Positions 26,186 through 35,562 of a stretch of DNA of 64,000 nt are shown piece after piece (within the stretch, counting starts at the first letter, position 1; each line of letters begins with the position of its first letter). Under the pieces are notes generated by a model. The model searched no databases. It saw nothing but the letters and a program-made list of their open reading frames with translations, and had not been told where the DNA came from. The DNA is taken from positions 125,618 through 189,617 of the forward strand of contig NZ_JACSPN010000001.1 in the NCBI RefSeq assembly GCF_015142735.1. Direction: 5' to 3'. Source of the DNA: Oerskovia douganii. Its GTDB lineage: Bacteria; Actinomycetota; Actinomycetes; Actinomycetales; Cellulomonadaceae. The position numbers and the translations under genes were made by a program.

Positions 26186-26247
26186 TGCCGAACCCGAGGT
26201 CGGTCGGGCAACGTGACGCGGGTGCCTGACCAACCTCGGGTTCGGCA
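26186..26247. terminator. Long imperfect hairpin terminator
   Basis: Outer arms TGCCGAACCCGAGGT (26186-26200) and its exact complement (26233-26247) enclose an inner stem GGTCGGGCA/TGCCTGACC with one wobble. It lies between convergent genes and can serve both strands. Confidence 0.75.
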
Positions 26248-26261
26248 CCTCGCGGGGTGAC

Positions 26262-27035
26262 TCAGCTCCAGCGCTGGACCGCGAGCGGCGCGGCCTCCGC
26301 CAGCTCACGGACCACGGGGTGCTCGCTCTCGGCGAGGACCTGCTGCAGGGGACCGGACTCGACGAACTCGCCGTCGACCAGCAGGTGCGCCGACGACGTC
26401 ATGCGGTGGACCAGCTCGAGGTCGTGCGAGACCAGGAGCACGCCCGTGCCGAGCTGCCTGGCCGTGTCCTTGACCCGGCCGGCGATCTCGCCGCGCATGG
26501 TCGGGTCGAGCGCCGTCAGGGGCTCGTCGAGCAGCAGGACGTCGGGGCGCGTCGCGAGCGCGCGGGCCAGGGCGACGCGCTGGCGCTCGCCACCGGACAG
26601 CGTGCGCAACGGGCGGTCGGCGTAGCGGTGCTCGAGGCCCACGAGGTCGAGCAGGTCCTCGATCGACTGCCCCGAGGGCCGCCCGCCCTTGCGCGCGTCG
26701 GTCAGCCCGGACTTGAGGACGTGCTTGACCGTGCTGGCAGGGTCGGTGCCCGGCAGGCCGTCCTGCGACACGCGCCGGACCGCGGCCTTGAAGAGCTTCT
26801 TGTCGCGGCGGCCCAGGCGCGTCACGGTCCGCCCGGCCCACGTGACGGTCCCGCTCGACGGCTTGATCTCGCCCAGGAGCGCGCTCACCAGCGTCGACTT
26901 CCCGACGCCCGACGGGCCGACGATCCCCACGGGATCCTGCCCGGCCGCGAGCTCGATCGACACGCCCCGCAGGACGTCCGTGCCACCGTGCCCGGCCCAG
27001 AGGTCGCGTGCCTGGAGGATGTGGGTGCTCGTCAT
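26262..27035 (-). CDS. ABC transporter ATP-binding protein without an adjacent permease
   Basis: A 257-residue ATPase close to the oligopeptide/nickel subfamily. It has Walker A GPSGVGKST, a Q-loop at VSQDG, the signature LSGGERQR, Walker B VLLLDEP and a switch His in VSHDLELV. The ATG at 27033-27035 is the only sensible start. No permease or binding-protein gene is nearby, so it must work with subunits encoded elsewhere or serve another role. It lies downstream of the ROK regulator on the same strand with 136 bases between. Confidence 0.85.
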   Translation of the reverse strand: MTSTHILQARDLWAGHGGTDVLRGVSIELAAGQDPVGIVGPSGVGKSTLVSALLGEIKPSSGTVTWAGRTVTRLGRRDKKLFKAAVRRVSQDGLPGTDPASTVKHVLKSGLTDARKGGRPSGQSIEDLLDLVGLEHRYADRPLRTLSGGERQRVALARALATRPDVLLLDEPLTALDPTMRGEIAGRVKDTARQLGTGVLLVSHDLELVHRMTSSAHLLVDGEFVESGPLQQVLAESEHPVVRELAEAAPLAVQRWS

Positions 27036-27171
27036 GCTCGGTCCTTCCGAGGGTGGGTCAACCGCTGCGGGGCGAGGTGGCCCCGGTGGTCCAACGAACG
27101 ACGGTACCCGCGTTCTCCCGGTCGCCGGTGCGGCGCGGGTCACACCGGCCGCCGGGCGTGCGGCCCGCCCG

Positions 27172-28488
27172 TCAGTCGCCCGTCGTCCAGGCCGACGGTG
27201 CCGCGACCACGTCCCGCAGCACCGTGCGCGCGCCGCCGACCATGGCCGCGTGGTCCGCGACGAGCGCGGGGCGCAGGTCGAGCTCGGTCCACGGCGACGC
27301 GAGGACCCGCGTGGTGAGCTCGGTCGTCACGGCGTCGCGCAGGTGGGGCAGCAGGTCGGTGTAGATGCCGCCGAGCAGCACGGTCTCGATGTCGACGAGG
27401 TTGACGAAGTTCGCGAGCGCGCGCCCCAGGGCGGTCCCCGCGGAGACCGCGGCGGCGAGGGCCGACGGCGTGCCCGCCTCGAGCGCGTCGAGGAACGTCT
27501 CGATGGGCGCGTCCAGGGCGATGCCGGCCGCGCGCAGCATCGCGTCCTTGCCCGCGTACTGCTCGAGGCAGCCCGTGGCCCCGCACAGGCAGCGGGGCCC
27601 GTTCGGGTCGACGACGACGTGCCCGATCTCGCCGCTCCAGCCGCGGTTGCCGAGGAAGAGCTCGCGGTCGATCACGATCGCGGAACCGATGCCCACCTCG
27701 CCCGAGACGTACAGGAACGACGACGGCACGGGGGGAGCGGCGCCGTCGGGCGTGCTGCCGGGACGGTCGCCGGACGGCTCGCCGGACCGTGGTCGCGTGC
27801 CGGCCGGGCCCGCGGCGTCGCCCGGCGCCGCGAGCTGGGCGAGGCCCGCGAGGTTGGCCTCGTTGGCGATCTCGACGGGCAGGCGCTCGGGCAGGCCGAG
27901 CAGCGGGACGGGCAGGAACGAGGACCAGCCGAGGTTGGGCGCGACCTGGAGGCGGCCCGCGCGCGCGTCGACCAGGCCGGGCAGGGCCAGCCGTGCGCCT
28001 GCGACCTGCATGTCCTGGGCCTCGACCTCCTCGACGAGGCGGCGGGCCAGGGCGCCCAGGCGCCCGAGGACCTCGGCGGGGTCGCTGCCGTGCAGGTCGC
28101 CCGGGACGACCTCCTGCGCGACGACCTGCCCCGTGAGGTCGAGGACCGTCCCGCCCAGGTAGTCGACGTTGACCTCGAGGCCCAGCCCCACGATCGTGCG
28201 CTCGGCGGGAGTCAGGGGGACGGCCGGGCGGCCCGCGCGCTGTGGTGTCACGGGCGGGAGCTCGCGCACGAGGCGGGCGTCGATGAGCTGGTCGACCAGC
28301 ACCGACACCGTGGCGCGCGTGAGCCCGGTGGCCGCGGCGAGGTCGGCGCGCGACCGGGGGCGGGGCGCGTCGAACAGGGCGTGGGAGACCAGGGCGAGGT
28401 TGTACTCGCGCAGGGTGTGCTGGCGGGCGGCGGTCGAGCGCCCTCGGGCTGGCGTCCTGCTGCTGGTCGAGGCCTCGTCGCGGTTCAC
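27172..28488 (-). CDS. xylR: ROK family transcriptional repressor (XylR)
   Basis: A 438-residue repressor. The N-terminal winged helix (about residues 20-85) has RADLAAATGLTRATVSVLVDQL. The ROK sugar-binding domain follows, with a zinc-type motif GHVVVDPNGPRCLCGATGCLEQYAG. An insertion of about 35 Pro/Gly/Asp-rich residues (about 215-250) interrupts the domain and is probably a flexible loop. The GTG start lies 6 bases after TAAGGT (28500 down to 28495), and that box overlaps the xylA -35 element on the other strand. Divergence from xylAB makes it the xylose-responsive repressor, by inference from the family. Confidence 0.88.
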   Translation of the reverse strand: MNRDEASTSSRTPARGRSTAARQHTLREYNLALVSHALFDAPRPRSRADLAAATGLTRATVSVLVDQLIDARLVRELPPVTPQRAGRPAVPLTPAERTIVGLGLEVNVDYLGGTVLDLTGQVVAQEVVPGDLHGSDPAEVLGRLGALARRLVEEVEAQDMQVAGARLALPGLVDARAGRLQVAPNLGWSSFLPVPLLGLPERLPVEIANEANLAGLAQLAAPGDAAGPAGTRPRSGEPSGDRPGSTPDGAAPPVPSSFLYVSGEVGIGSAIVIDRELFLGNRGWSGEIGHVVVDPNGPRCLCGATGCLEQYAGKDAMLRAAGIALDAPIETFLDALEAGTPSALAAAVSAGTALGRALANFVNLVDIETVLLGGIYTDLLPHLRDAVTTELTTRVLASPWTELDLRPALVADHAAMVGGARTVLRDVVAAPSAWTTGD

Positions 28489-28491
28489 GTC

Positions 28492-28540
28492 TTGACCTTA
28501 CCGACAGGAGCGCATAAGTTCATCCGTACAACAAATGACG
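28492..28540. promoter_or_regulatory. Overlapping divergent promoters of xylR and xylA
   Basis: For xylA, TTGACC (28492-28497) and TAAGTT (28515-28520) are separated by an ideal 17 bases. The xylR -10 box TAAGGT occupies 28500-28495 on the other strand, so the two promoters share bases and should compete. An AT-rich segment at about 28517-28540 containing GTACAACAAATG resembles half of a ROK/XylR operator and lies just after the xylA -10 box. Confidence 0.7.
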
Positions 28541-28586
28541 CCTGCTCTCGACGACGGAGCCGGCCCATCTCGACGAGGAGACTGTC

Positions 28587-29768
28587 GTGGCTGACGCGAT
28601 CGACCAGAACATCAACTTTTCCTTCGGCCTGTGGACCGTGGGCTGGACCGGGCAGGACCAGTTCGGCGGAGCCAGCCGCCCCCACCTCGACCCGGCCGAC
28701 TCTGTCCGCAGGCTCGCCGACCTCGGCGCGTGGGGCTTCACGTTCCACGACGACGACGTCGTGCCCTTCGGCTCGGACGACGCGACCCGCGAGCAGCTCC
28801 TCGGCGACGTCAAGAAGGCCGCCGACGAGACCGGCCTGACCATCGAGATGGTCACGACCAACCTCTTCAGCCACCCCGTCTTCAAGGACGGCGGACTCAC
28901 GTCCAACGACCGCGGCGTCCGCCGCTACGCGCTGCGCAAGGTCCTGCGCAACGTCGACCTCACGGCCTCGCTCGGCGCCAAGACCTTCGTCATGTGGGGC
29001 GGCCGCGAGGGCACCGAGTACGACGGCGCCAAGGACCTCCACTCCGCGCACGAGCGCTACGCCGAGGGCCTCGACCTCACGGCCGCGTACATCAAGGACC
29101 AGGGCTACGACATCAAGATCGCGCTCGAGCCCAAGCCCAACGAGCCCCGCGGCGACATCTTCCTCCCGACCATCGGGCACGCCCTCGCGCTCATCGCGAA
29201 GCTCGAGCACGGCGACATCGTGGGCCTCAACCCCGAGACCGGCCACGAGCAGATGGCGGGCCTGAACTACACGCACGGCCTCGCACAGGCCCTGTGGGCG
29301 GGCAAGCTCTTCCACATCGACCTCAACGGCCAGCGGTCCATCAAGTTCGACCAGGACCTCGTGTTCGGCCACGGCGACCTGCTCTCCGCGTTCTTCACGG
29401 TCGACCTGATCGAGAACGGGTTCCCCAACGGCGGACCCCGCTACGAGGGCCCCCGCCACTTCGACTACAAGCCCTCGCGCACCGAGGTCGAGGTCGGCGT
29501 CTGGGACTCGGCCAAGGCCAACATGGAGACGTACTCGATGCTCGCGCGCAAGTCCGCCGAGTACCGGGCCGACCCCGAGGTCCAGGCCGCGTTCAAGCAC
29601 GCGGGCGTGTTCGAGCTCGGCGAGAGCACCCTGGGCGCGGACGAGACCGTCGCGGACCTGCTCGCCGACCGTGCGGCCTACGAGGAGTTCGACGTCGAGG
29701 CCGCCGCGGAGCGCGACTTCGGCTTCGTGCGCCTCAACCAGCTCGCGCTCAAGCACCTGATCGGCTGA
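28587..29768 (+). CDS. xylA: D-xylose isomerase
   Basis: A 393-residue class I xylose isomerase converting D-xylose to D-xylulose. Catalytic His54 and Asp57 (FTFHDDD) and metal-site residues Glu181 and Lys183 (LEPKPNEP) fall exactly at the Streptomyces enzyme numbering. The carboxylate-rich metal segments FHIDLNGQR and FDYKPSRTE are also intact. The GTG start has GAGGAG upstream. It is the first gene of xylAB, with the stop overlapping the xylB start. Confidence 0.95.
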   Translation: MADAIDQNINFSFGLWTVGWTGQDQFGGASRPHLDPADSVRRLADLGAWGFTFHDDDVVPFGSDDATREQLLGDVKKAADETGLTIEMVTTNLFSHPVFKDGGLTSNDRGVRRYALRKVLRNVDLTASLGAKTFVMWGGREGTEYDGAKDLHSAHERYAEGLDLTAAYIKDQGYDIKIALEPKPNEPRGDIFLPTIGHALALIAKLEHGDIVGLNPETGHEQMAGLNYTHGLAQALWAGKLFHIDLNGQRSIKFDQDLVFGHGDLLSAFFTVDLIENGFPNGGPRYEGPRHFDYKPSRTEVEVGVWDSAKANMETYSMLARKSAEYRADPEVQAAFKHAGVFELGESTLGADETVADLLADRAAYEEFDVEAAAERDFGFVRLNQLALKHLIG

Positions 29769-31255
29769 TGGGCGAACTCATGACCAGCGCTCTCGTCGCA
29801 GGGATCGACTCCTCGACGCAGTCGTGCAAGGTCGTCGTCCGGGACGCACGGACCGGGGCGCTCGTGCGCTCCGGCTCGGCGTCCCACCCCGACGGCACCG
29901 AGGTCTCGCCCGACGCGTGGTGGGTCGCGTTCCGGACCGCGGCCGAGGTCGCGGGCGGGCTCGACGACGTCGCGGCCCTGGCCGTGGGCGGGCAGCAGCA
30001 CGGCATGGTCGTGCTCGACGCCGACGGCGAGGTGATCCGTCCCGCGCTCCTGTGGAACGACACCCGCTCGGCCGGTGCCGCGCAGGACCTGGTCCGTGAG
30101 CTCGGCGACGGGGACCCCGGGGCCGGGGCCAAGGCGTGGGCCGAGGCCGTCGGGTCCGTGCCCGTCGCGTCGCTCACCGTGACCAAGCTGCGCTGGTTGC
30201 GTGACGCCGAGCCGCAGAACGCGGCGCGCGTCGCGGCCGTCGCGCTCCCGCACGACTGGCTCACGTGGCGCATCGCGGGCTACGGTCCGCGGAGCGAGGG
30301 CCTCGAGCCCGACCTCGGCGCGCTCGTGACCGACCGCTCCGACGCGTCCGGGACGGGCTACTTCGACGCCTCGGCCGACGGCGGGCGCGGTGCGTACCGC
30401 GCCGACCTGCTCGAGCTCGCGCTCGGACGCTCCGACGTCGCGCTGCCCCGGGTCCTCGGACCGGGGGAGTCCACCGGGCCCGCGGCTCGCGGCGTGGCCG
30501 GGGCCGGGGTGGCCGCTGGGGCCCTGATCGGCCCCGGTGCCGGGGACAACGCGGCCGCGGCCCTGGGTCTCGGCATGCGGGCGGGCGACGTCGCGGTCTC
30601 GATCGGGACCTCGGGGGTCGTGTCCGCCATCGCGTCGTCCCCCACGGCCGACGCGAGCGGGCTCGTCAACGGGTTCGCCGACGCCACGGGCAACTACCTG
30701 CTGCTCGGGGTGACCCTCAACGCGAGCCGCGTCCTCGACGCGACCGCGCGGGTCCTGGGCGTGGACCACGCGGGCCTGTCCCGGCTCGCGCTCCAGGCGC
30801 CGGCGGGGGCCGACGGCCTGGTGCTCGTCCCGTTCCTCGAGGGCGAGCGGACCCCCAACCGGCCCGACGCGAGCGGCACCCTCCACGGGATGCGCCTCGC
30901 GACCATGACGCCCGCGCACCTGGCGCGGGCCGCCGTGGAGGGCATGCTGTGCGGCCTGGCCGACGGCCTCGACGCCCTGCGTGCGCAGGGCGTCACGGTC
31001 GAGCGGCTCCAGCTCATCGGCGGGGGCGCGCAGTCCGAGGCGGTGCGGCGCATCGCGCCGCAGGTCTTCGGCCTGCCCGTCACGGTCCCCGAGCCGGGCG
31101 AGTACGTGGCCGACGGCGCCGCTCGCCAGGCGGCCTGGGTGCTGTCGGGCGAGGCGGAGGCCCCCCGGTGGGAGACGTCGTCGAGCACGGGCTACGACGC
31201 GGAGCCCGAGCCCGGGATCCGCGCGCGGTACGCGGCGGTGCGCGACCTGACCTGA
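29768..31255 (+). CDS. xylB: Xylulokinase
   Basis: A 495-residue FGGY kinase that phosphorylates D-xylulose to D-xylulose 5-phosphate. The N-terminal phosphate loop is [14 protein letters not shown], the substrate loop is [10 protein letters not shown] with LLWNDTRS, and the C-terminal ATP site contains [11 protein letters not shown] 29768 overlaps the xylA stop (TGATG); an in-frame ATG at 29780 gives a start closer to most homologues, and neither has a strong ribosome site. The gene is followed by an exceptional palindrome. Confidence 0.92.
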   Translation: MGELMTSALVAGIDSSTQSCKVVVRDARTGALVRSGSASHPDGTEVSPDAWWVAFRTAAEVAGGLDDVAALAVGGQQHGMVVLDADGEVIRPALLWNDTRSAGAAQDLVRELGDGDPGAGAKAWAEAVGSVPVASLTVTKLRWLRDAEPQNAARVAAVALPHDWLTWRIAGYGPRSEGLEPDLGALVTDRSDASGTGYFDASADGGRGAYRADLLELALGRSDVALPRVLGPGESTGPAARGVAGAGVAAGALIGPGAGDNAAAALGLGMRAGDVAVSIGTSGVVSAIASSPTADASGLVNGFADATGNYLLLGVTLNASRVLDATARVLGVDHAGLSRLALQAPAGADGLVLVPFLEGERTPNRPDASGTLHGMRLATMTPAHLARAAVEGMLCGLADGLDALRAQGVTVERLQLIGGGAQSEAVRRIAPQVFGLPVTVPEPGEYVADGAARQAAWVLSGEAEAPRWETSSSTGYDAEPEPGIRARYAAVRDLT

Positions 31256-31300
31256 GGTCGGGCGCCACGGCCGGAGGGCAGCCGCCGAGTGCGGAGCTGT

Positions 31301-31357
31301 CGAGTGCGGAGCTCTTGTGCGACACGCCAGGCGTGTCGCACAAGAGCTCCGCACTCG
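31301..31357. terminator. 57-base near-perfect palindrome between xylB and an aldo-keto reductase
   Basis: Two 28-base arms (31301-31328 and 31330-31357) are exact reverse complements around a single A at 31329. The core reads CGACACGCCAGGCGTGTCG. It sits between convergent genes and can act as a strong bidirectional terminator, although it is much longer than that role needs. Confidence 0.75.
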
Positions 31358-31410
31358 CCGTGTGCGAGCCCGGCCGGCTCGCACTCGCCGTGTGCGAGCC
31401 CGGCCGGCGC
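31351..31410. repeat. Tandem 30-base direct repeat
   Basis: Two adjacent 30-base units (31351-31380 and 31381-31410) begin GCACTCGCCGTGTGCGAGCC and differ only at one base near their ends. The first unit overlaps the right arm of the 57-base palindrome. A shorter GAGTGCGGAGCT duplicate lies just left of it at 31287-31298. The repeats end 3 bases before the stop of the aldo-keto reductase. Confidence 0.8.
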
Positions 31411-31413
31411 CGG

Positions 31414-32583
<1,170 letters not shown>

Positions 32584-33159
32584 TCAGACCCCGCCCGCGA
32601 ACCCCGTCTGCCGCCATGCCTCGTAGATCGCGATCGAGGCGCTGTTCGTGAGGTTGAGCGACCTGCGCCCCGGCAGCATGGGGATCTTCACGTGGTCGGT
32701 GACGCGGGGGTGGGCCAGGACGTCGTCGGGCAGCCCGGTCGGTTCGGGGCCGAACAGCAGCACGTCGCCCGGGCGGTACTCGACGTCGGTGTGCCGCGTG
32801 GTCGCCTTGGTCGTGAAGGCGAAGACGCGGGCCTCGGGCATCGAGGACAGCGCGGCGTCGATGTCGGCGTGCACCTCCATCGCGGCGAGGTCGTGGTAGT
32901 CGAGCCCGGCGCGACGCAGCTTGGGCTCGTCGAGGTCGAAGCCCAGGGGTTCGACCAGGTGCAGGCGCGCCCCGGTCACCGCGGCGAGCCGGATCGCGTT
33001 GCCGGTGTTGCCGGGGATGCGGGGCTCGAAGAACACGAGGTGGGGGAGCGTCGGGGCCGGGCGCCCGGCGTCGGTGCCGAGGTGCGGTCGCCAGTCCTCG
33101 GTGCCGGTGACCCCGGTGGACGGTGCGGGCGCGGGAGCGGAGGGTGCGTCGTCGGGCAT
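32584..33159 (-). CDS. trmL: tRNA (cytidine(34)-2'-O)-methyltransferase
   Basis: A 191-residue SPOUT methyltransferase that methylates the wobble ribose of tRNA-Leu. Its three motifs are clear: FEPRIPGNTGNAIRL, LLFGPEPTGLP and IPMLPGRRSLNLTNSASIA. The last forms the deep knot that binds S-adenosylmethionine. The first 40 residues after the ATG at 33157-33159 are Pro/Ala-rich and dispensable in appearance. Some homologues start close to the motif. Confidence 0.9.
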   Translation of the reverse strand: MPDDAPSAPAPAPSTGVTGTEDWRPHLGTDAGRPAPTLPHLVFFEPRIPGNTGNAIRLAAVTGARLHLVEPLGFDLDEPKLRRAGLDYHDLAAMEVHADIDAALSSMPEARVFAFTTKATTRHTDVEYRPGDVLLFGPEPTGLPDDVLAHPRVTDHVKIPMLPGRRSLNLTNSASIAIYEAWRQTGFAGGV

Positions 33160-33332
33160 GGTCCTGATTCTCCCACCGGGAGCAGGGGCGCTCCCGCCGC
33201 GCACGGGGACGACCCGAGCGCCGAGCGTGCAGCTCGGGTCGTCGTCGCGGCGGATCGACGACCCGGTCGTCACACTCGGCGAACCGAGGTGCACGCTCCC
33301 GTGAGTTCATCGAATCGTGTACTGTCCGACCC

Positions 33333-33665
33333 ATGGAGACCGCGACCCTCACGCACACGGCCGCGCTCGCACGGCTCGGCCACGCGCTGTCCGACGAGAC
33401 GCGCACCCGCATCCTGCTCACGCTCCGGGAGGCCCCTGCGTACCCCTCGGACCTCGCGGACGCCCTGGGGGTCTCACGTCAGGTCATGTCCAACCAGCTC
33501 GCATGCCTGCGCGGCTGCGGGCTCGTCGAGTCCGTGCCCGACGGACGGCGGACCTGGTACCGGCTCGCCGACAGCCACCTCGCGCCCGCCCTCGACGACC
33601 TGCTCCGCCTCGTCGTCGCGGTCGACCCGACGTGCTGCTCGCCCGACGGGTGCACGTGCTCATGA
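33333..33665 (+). CDS. cmtR: CmtR-type ArsR metal-sensing repressor
   Basis: A 110-residue winged-helix repressor. Cys58 and Cys62 in LACLRGCGLV, within the DNA-binding helix, match the Cd/Pb ligand pair of mycobacterial CmtR, which also uses a C-terminal Cys. Here the C terminus holds four Cys (101, 102, 107, 109 in TCCSPDGCTCS). The ATG lies 7 bases after TACTGT (33320-33325), so the message is leaderless. The stop overlaps the start of the transporter gene. It should release DNA when Cd(II), Pb(II) or a similar soft metal binds. Confidence 0.87.
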   Translation: METATLTHTAALARLGHALSDETRTRILLTLREAPAYPSDLADALGVSRQVMSNQLACLRGCGLVESVPDGRRTWYRLADSHLAPALDDLLRLVVAVDPTCCSPDGCTCS

Positions 33666-34426
33666 CCGAGGTGACGACCGGGTCGCGCCGGCCCGCAGGC
33701 CACGGCCGGCCAGCCGACCTCGCCCCCGCCCGCCGGGCCCTGCTCGAACGACGCGTCCGGTGGGTCGTCACGGCGACCATCGCCTACAACGTGGTCGAGG
33801 CGGTCGTCGCGATCACGGCCGGACGCATCGCGTCCTCGGCGGCCCTCGTAGGGTTCGGCCTCGACTCGATCGTCGAGGTCCTGTCCGCGGCTGCCGTCGC
33901 GTGGCAGTTCGCGGCCCCCGACCCGCACCGCCGCGAGCGGACGGCGATGCGCCTCATCGCGGTGTCGTTCTTCGGCCTCGCGGTGTTCGTGAGCATCGAC
34001 GCCGTCCGGACCCTGCTCGGGGCCTCGGAGCCCGACCACTCGACCGTCGGGATCGTGCTCGCGGCCGTGAGCCTCGCGGTCATGCCGTTCCTGTCCTGGT
34101 TCGAGCGCCGCACGGGCCGCGAGCTCGGCTCGGCGTCCGCCGTCGCCGACTCGCGCCAGACGCTCCTGTGCACCTACCTGTCCGCGGTGCTGCTCCTGGG
34201 TCTGCTGCTCAACTCGACCCTGGGCTGGACGTGGGCCGACCCGGTCGCAGCCCTCGTCATCGCAGCCGTCGCGATCAGGGAGGGCGTCGAGGCCTGGCGG
34301 GGCGACGCGTGCTGCTCGCCGGTCGCGGCGCTCCACGCCGCGGAGGTGTCCGCGCCGTCGGGCACACCCGGCGAGGTGCGCGGCGCGACGCCCGACGCCG
34401 ACGGGTGCACCTGCTGCGCCGACTGA
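33662..34426 (+). CDS. CDF-like cation transporter with a Cys-rich tail
   Basis: A 254-residue membrane protein with six predicted helices. Helix features such as AALVGFGLDSIVEVLSA and ADSRQTLLCTYLSAV match the metal-binding helices of cation diffusion facilitators. The usual soluble C-terminal domain is reduced to a tail with Cys clusters (GDACCSPVAAL and DGCTCCAD). It is translationally coupled to the CmtR-type regulator (ATGA). Export of the metal sensed by that regulator is the natural role, by inference. Confidence 0.83.
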   Translation: MTEVTTGSRRPAGHGRPADLAPARRALLERRVRWVVTATIAYNVVEAVVAITAGRIASSAALVGFGLDSIVEVLSAAAVAWQFAAPDPHRRERTAMRLIAVSFFGLAVFVSIDAVRTLLGASEPDHSTVGIVLAAVSLAVMPFLSWFERRTGRELGSASAVADSRQTLLCTYLSAVLLLGLLLNSTLGWTWADPVAALVIAAVAIREGVEAWRGDACCSPVAALHAAEVSAPSGTPGEVRGATPDADGCTCCAD

Positions 34427-34562
34427 CTCTCGACCGGTCGCCGGCGCTCCGCCCCGGCCTCCGATGGCGCCCCCGGAGAACCCCATCTACCGTCGAGGTG
34501 GACCCGCGCCCCCACGGGGACGGCGTCCTCCGACAACCGACGACGACGGAACGAGGCATGTG

Positions 34563-35060
34563 GTGGCGACGCTGACCGTATGGAAGTTCGAGACTCCCGA
34601 GGGTGCGCAGCAGGCGGAGGACGCGCTCCTGGCGCTCCAGAAGCAAGAGCTCATCCAGGTGCAGGACGCGGCGATCGTGTCCTGGGAGGAGGGCAAGAAG
34701 AAGCCCAAGACGCACCAGTCCAACAACACGACCGGAATCGGGGCGCTCGGCGGGGCGTTCTGGGGCCTGCTGTTCGGGCTCATCTTCTTCATCCCGATCA
34801 TCGGCGTCGCGATCGGCGCGGCCGCCGGGGCCCTCGCGGGGTCGCTGACCGACGTCGGGATCGACGACGACTTCATCGACACGGTGCGGTCCAAGGTCAC
34901 GCCCGGCACGTCGGCCCTGTTCGTCCTGACCTCGGGGGCCGTCATGGACCGCGTCCACGAGGCGCTCCAGGCGCAGGGCATCCACGGCGAGCTCATCCAG
35001 ACGAACCTGTCGGCCGACGAGGAGGCCAAGCTGCGCGAGGCCTTCGACGAGAACGTCTGA
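34563..35060 (+). CDS. DUF1269 family membrane-associated protein
   Basis: A 165-residue protein of the DUF1269 family, function unknown. The core is a Gly-rich hydrophobic hairpin (TGIGALGGAFWGLLFGLIFFIP and a second IGAAAGALAGS part), flanked by a soluble N-terminal alpha/beta part (LTVWKFETPEGAQQAEDALL) and a C-terminal part with DRVHEALQAQGI. I chose GTG 34563 because it follows GAGG and yields the family's usual MATLTVWKF start. The in-frame GTG 3 bases upstream is equally open. Confidence 0.8.
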   Translation: MATLTVWKFETPEGAQQAEDALLALQKQELIQVQDAAIVSWEEGKKKPKTHQSNNTTGIGALGGAFWGLLFGLIFFIPIIGVAIGAAAGALAGSLTDVGIDDDFIDTVRSKVTPGTSALFVLTSGAVMDRVHEALQAQGIHGELIQTNLSADEEAKLREAFDENV

Positions 35061-35083
35061 GGACGTCCGCACGCACGAGACGC

Positions 35084-35114
35084 ACGGCCCCGGACCCTCG
35101 CGGACCGGGGCCGT
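35084..35114 (+). terminator. Hairpin terminator after the DUF1269 gene
   Basis: Arms ACGGCCCCGGACC and GGACCGGGGCCGT pair over 13 positions with one A-A mismatch and a 5-base loop, 23 bases after the stop. Confidence 0.75.
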
Positions 35115-35415
35115 CGTCGTGCCGGGCCCCGGGAGCGGGGACCGGGACCGCGCGGCGGCGCGCGGCCCTGGGGCCCGGTACGGACGAGCGAAGCCCGGTC
35201 GATCAAGGGGGGTGACCGACCGGGCTCCGCGTCCGAGGGGCGGCGCGCGCAGCGCGCGCTCGCCGGTGGACGGGACTACGCGGACAACCCTCGGTCCTGC
35301 GTGCGACCGTCCTCCGCTCACGCTACGCCTCCGATCCCAGGATTGTGCAATGCAGGACGGATGGTGTGCGACGCGGACGAGCGCGACGGCGGCCCGACCG
35401 GGGCGACGAGAGGCG
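35115..35415. other. Structured intergenic region before the trpS leader
   Basis: About 300 bases without a gene. Several GC hairpins are visible, including arms AGCCCGGTCG (35192-35201) and CGACCGGGCT (35217-35226), and a GCGCGC-rich palindrome near 35240. I found no tRNA cloverleaf and no T-box consensus. Its role, if any, is unclear. Confidence 0.4.
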
Positions 35416-35421
35416 TAGCCT
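35416..35421 (+). promoter_or_regulatory. -10 box of the trpS leader transcript
   Basis: TAGCCT lies 6 bases before the leader-peptide ATG, so transcription should start at or next to the ATG and the leader is translated leaderlessly. Confidence 0.65.
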
Positions 35422-35427
35422 GGACCC

Positions 35428-35469
35428 ATGACAACGCGCAACTGGTGGTGGCTGCCCTCGCAGCCGTGA
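35428..35469 (+). CDS. Tryptophan-codon leader peptide of trpS
   Basis: This 13-codon frame encodes MTTRNWWWLPSQP, with three consecutive Trp codons. It begins 6 bases after a TAGCCT box and ends 93 bases before trpS. It closely resembles actinobacterial trp leader peptides, which share an NWWW core. When charged tRNA-Trp is scarce, a ribosome should stall on the Trp codons and change folding of the RNA ahead of trpS. Confidence 0.85.
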   Translation: MTTRNWWWLPSQP

Positions 35470-35558
35470 CCAGTCGTGTCCCCGAGCTGCCCTCCGTGCA
35501 GCCCGGGACGGCCCTCCGTCGCCTGCGGCGAGCGAGGGCGGCTCCTGAACCCAGGAGC
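35450..35558 (+). promoter_or_regulatory. Attenuator with alternative RNA hairpins before trpS
   Basis: Hairpin A forms at 35450-35465 (GGCTGC/GCAGCC, overlapping the last leader codons). A terminator-like stem pairs GCCCTCCGTCGCC with GGCGAGCGAGGGC around TGC, ending at 35539. A third hairpin, GCTCCTG (35541-35547) with CAGGAGC (35552-35558), hides the trpS AGGAG ribosome site. The leader segment 35451-35460 (GCTGCCCTCG) can instead pair with 35533-35542 (CGAGGGCGGC) over ten positions with one wobble. That offers a switch between structures depending on ribosome position. Confidence 0.65.
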
Positions 35559-35562
35559 ACCC

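Noticed and set aside
31301-31357. Inverted terminal repeat of an insertion sequence
   Set aside because: The arms are separated by a single base and no transposase lies near; it is a palindrome rather than element ends.
31351-31410. CRISPR-like repeats after xylB
   Set aside because: The two 30-base units are directly adjacent with no spacers and no cas genes nearby.
35115-35427. A possible T-box or tRNA in the region before trpS
   Set aside because: No T-box core or specifier loop could be recognised, and no segment folds into a cloverleaf. The Trp-rich leader peptide explains the control better.
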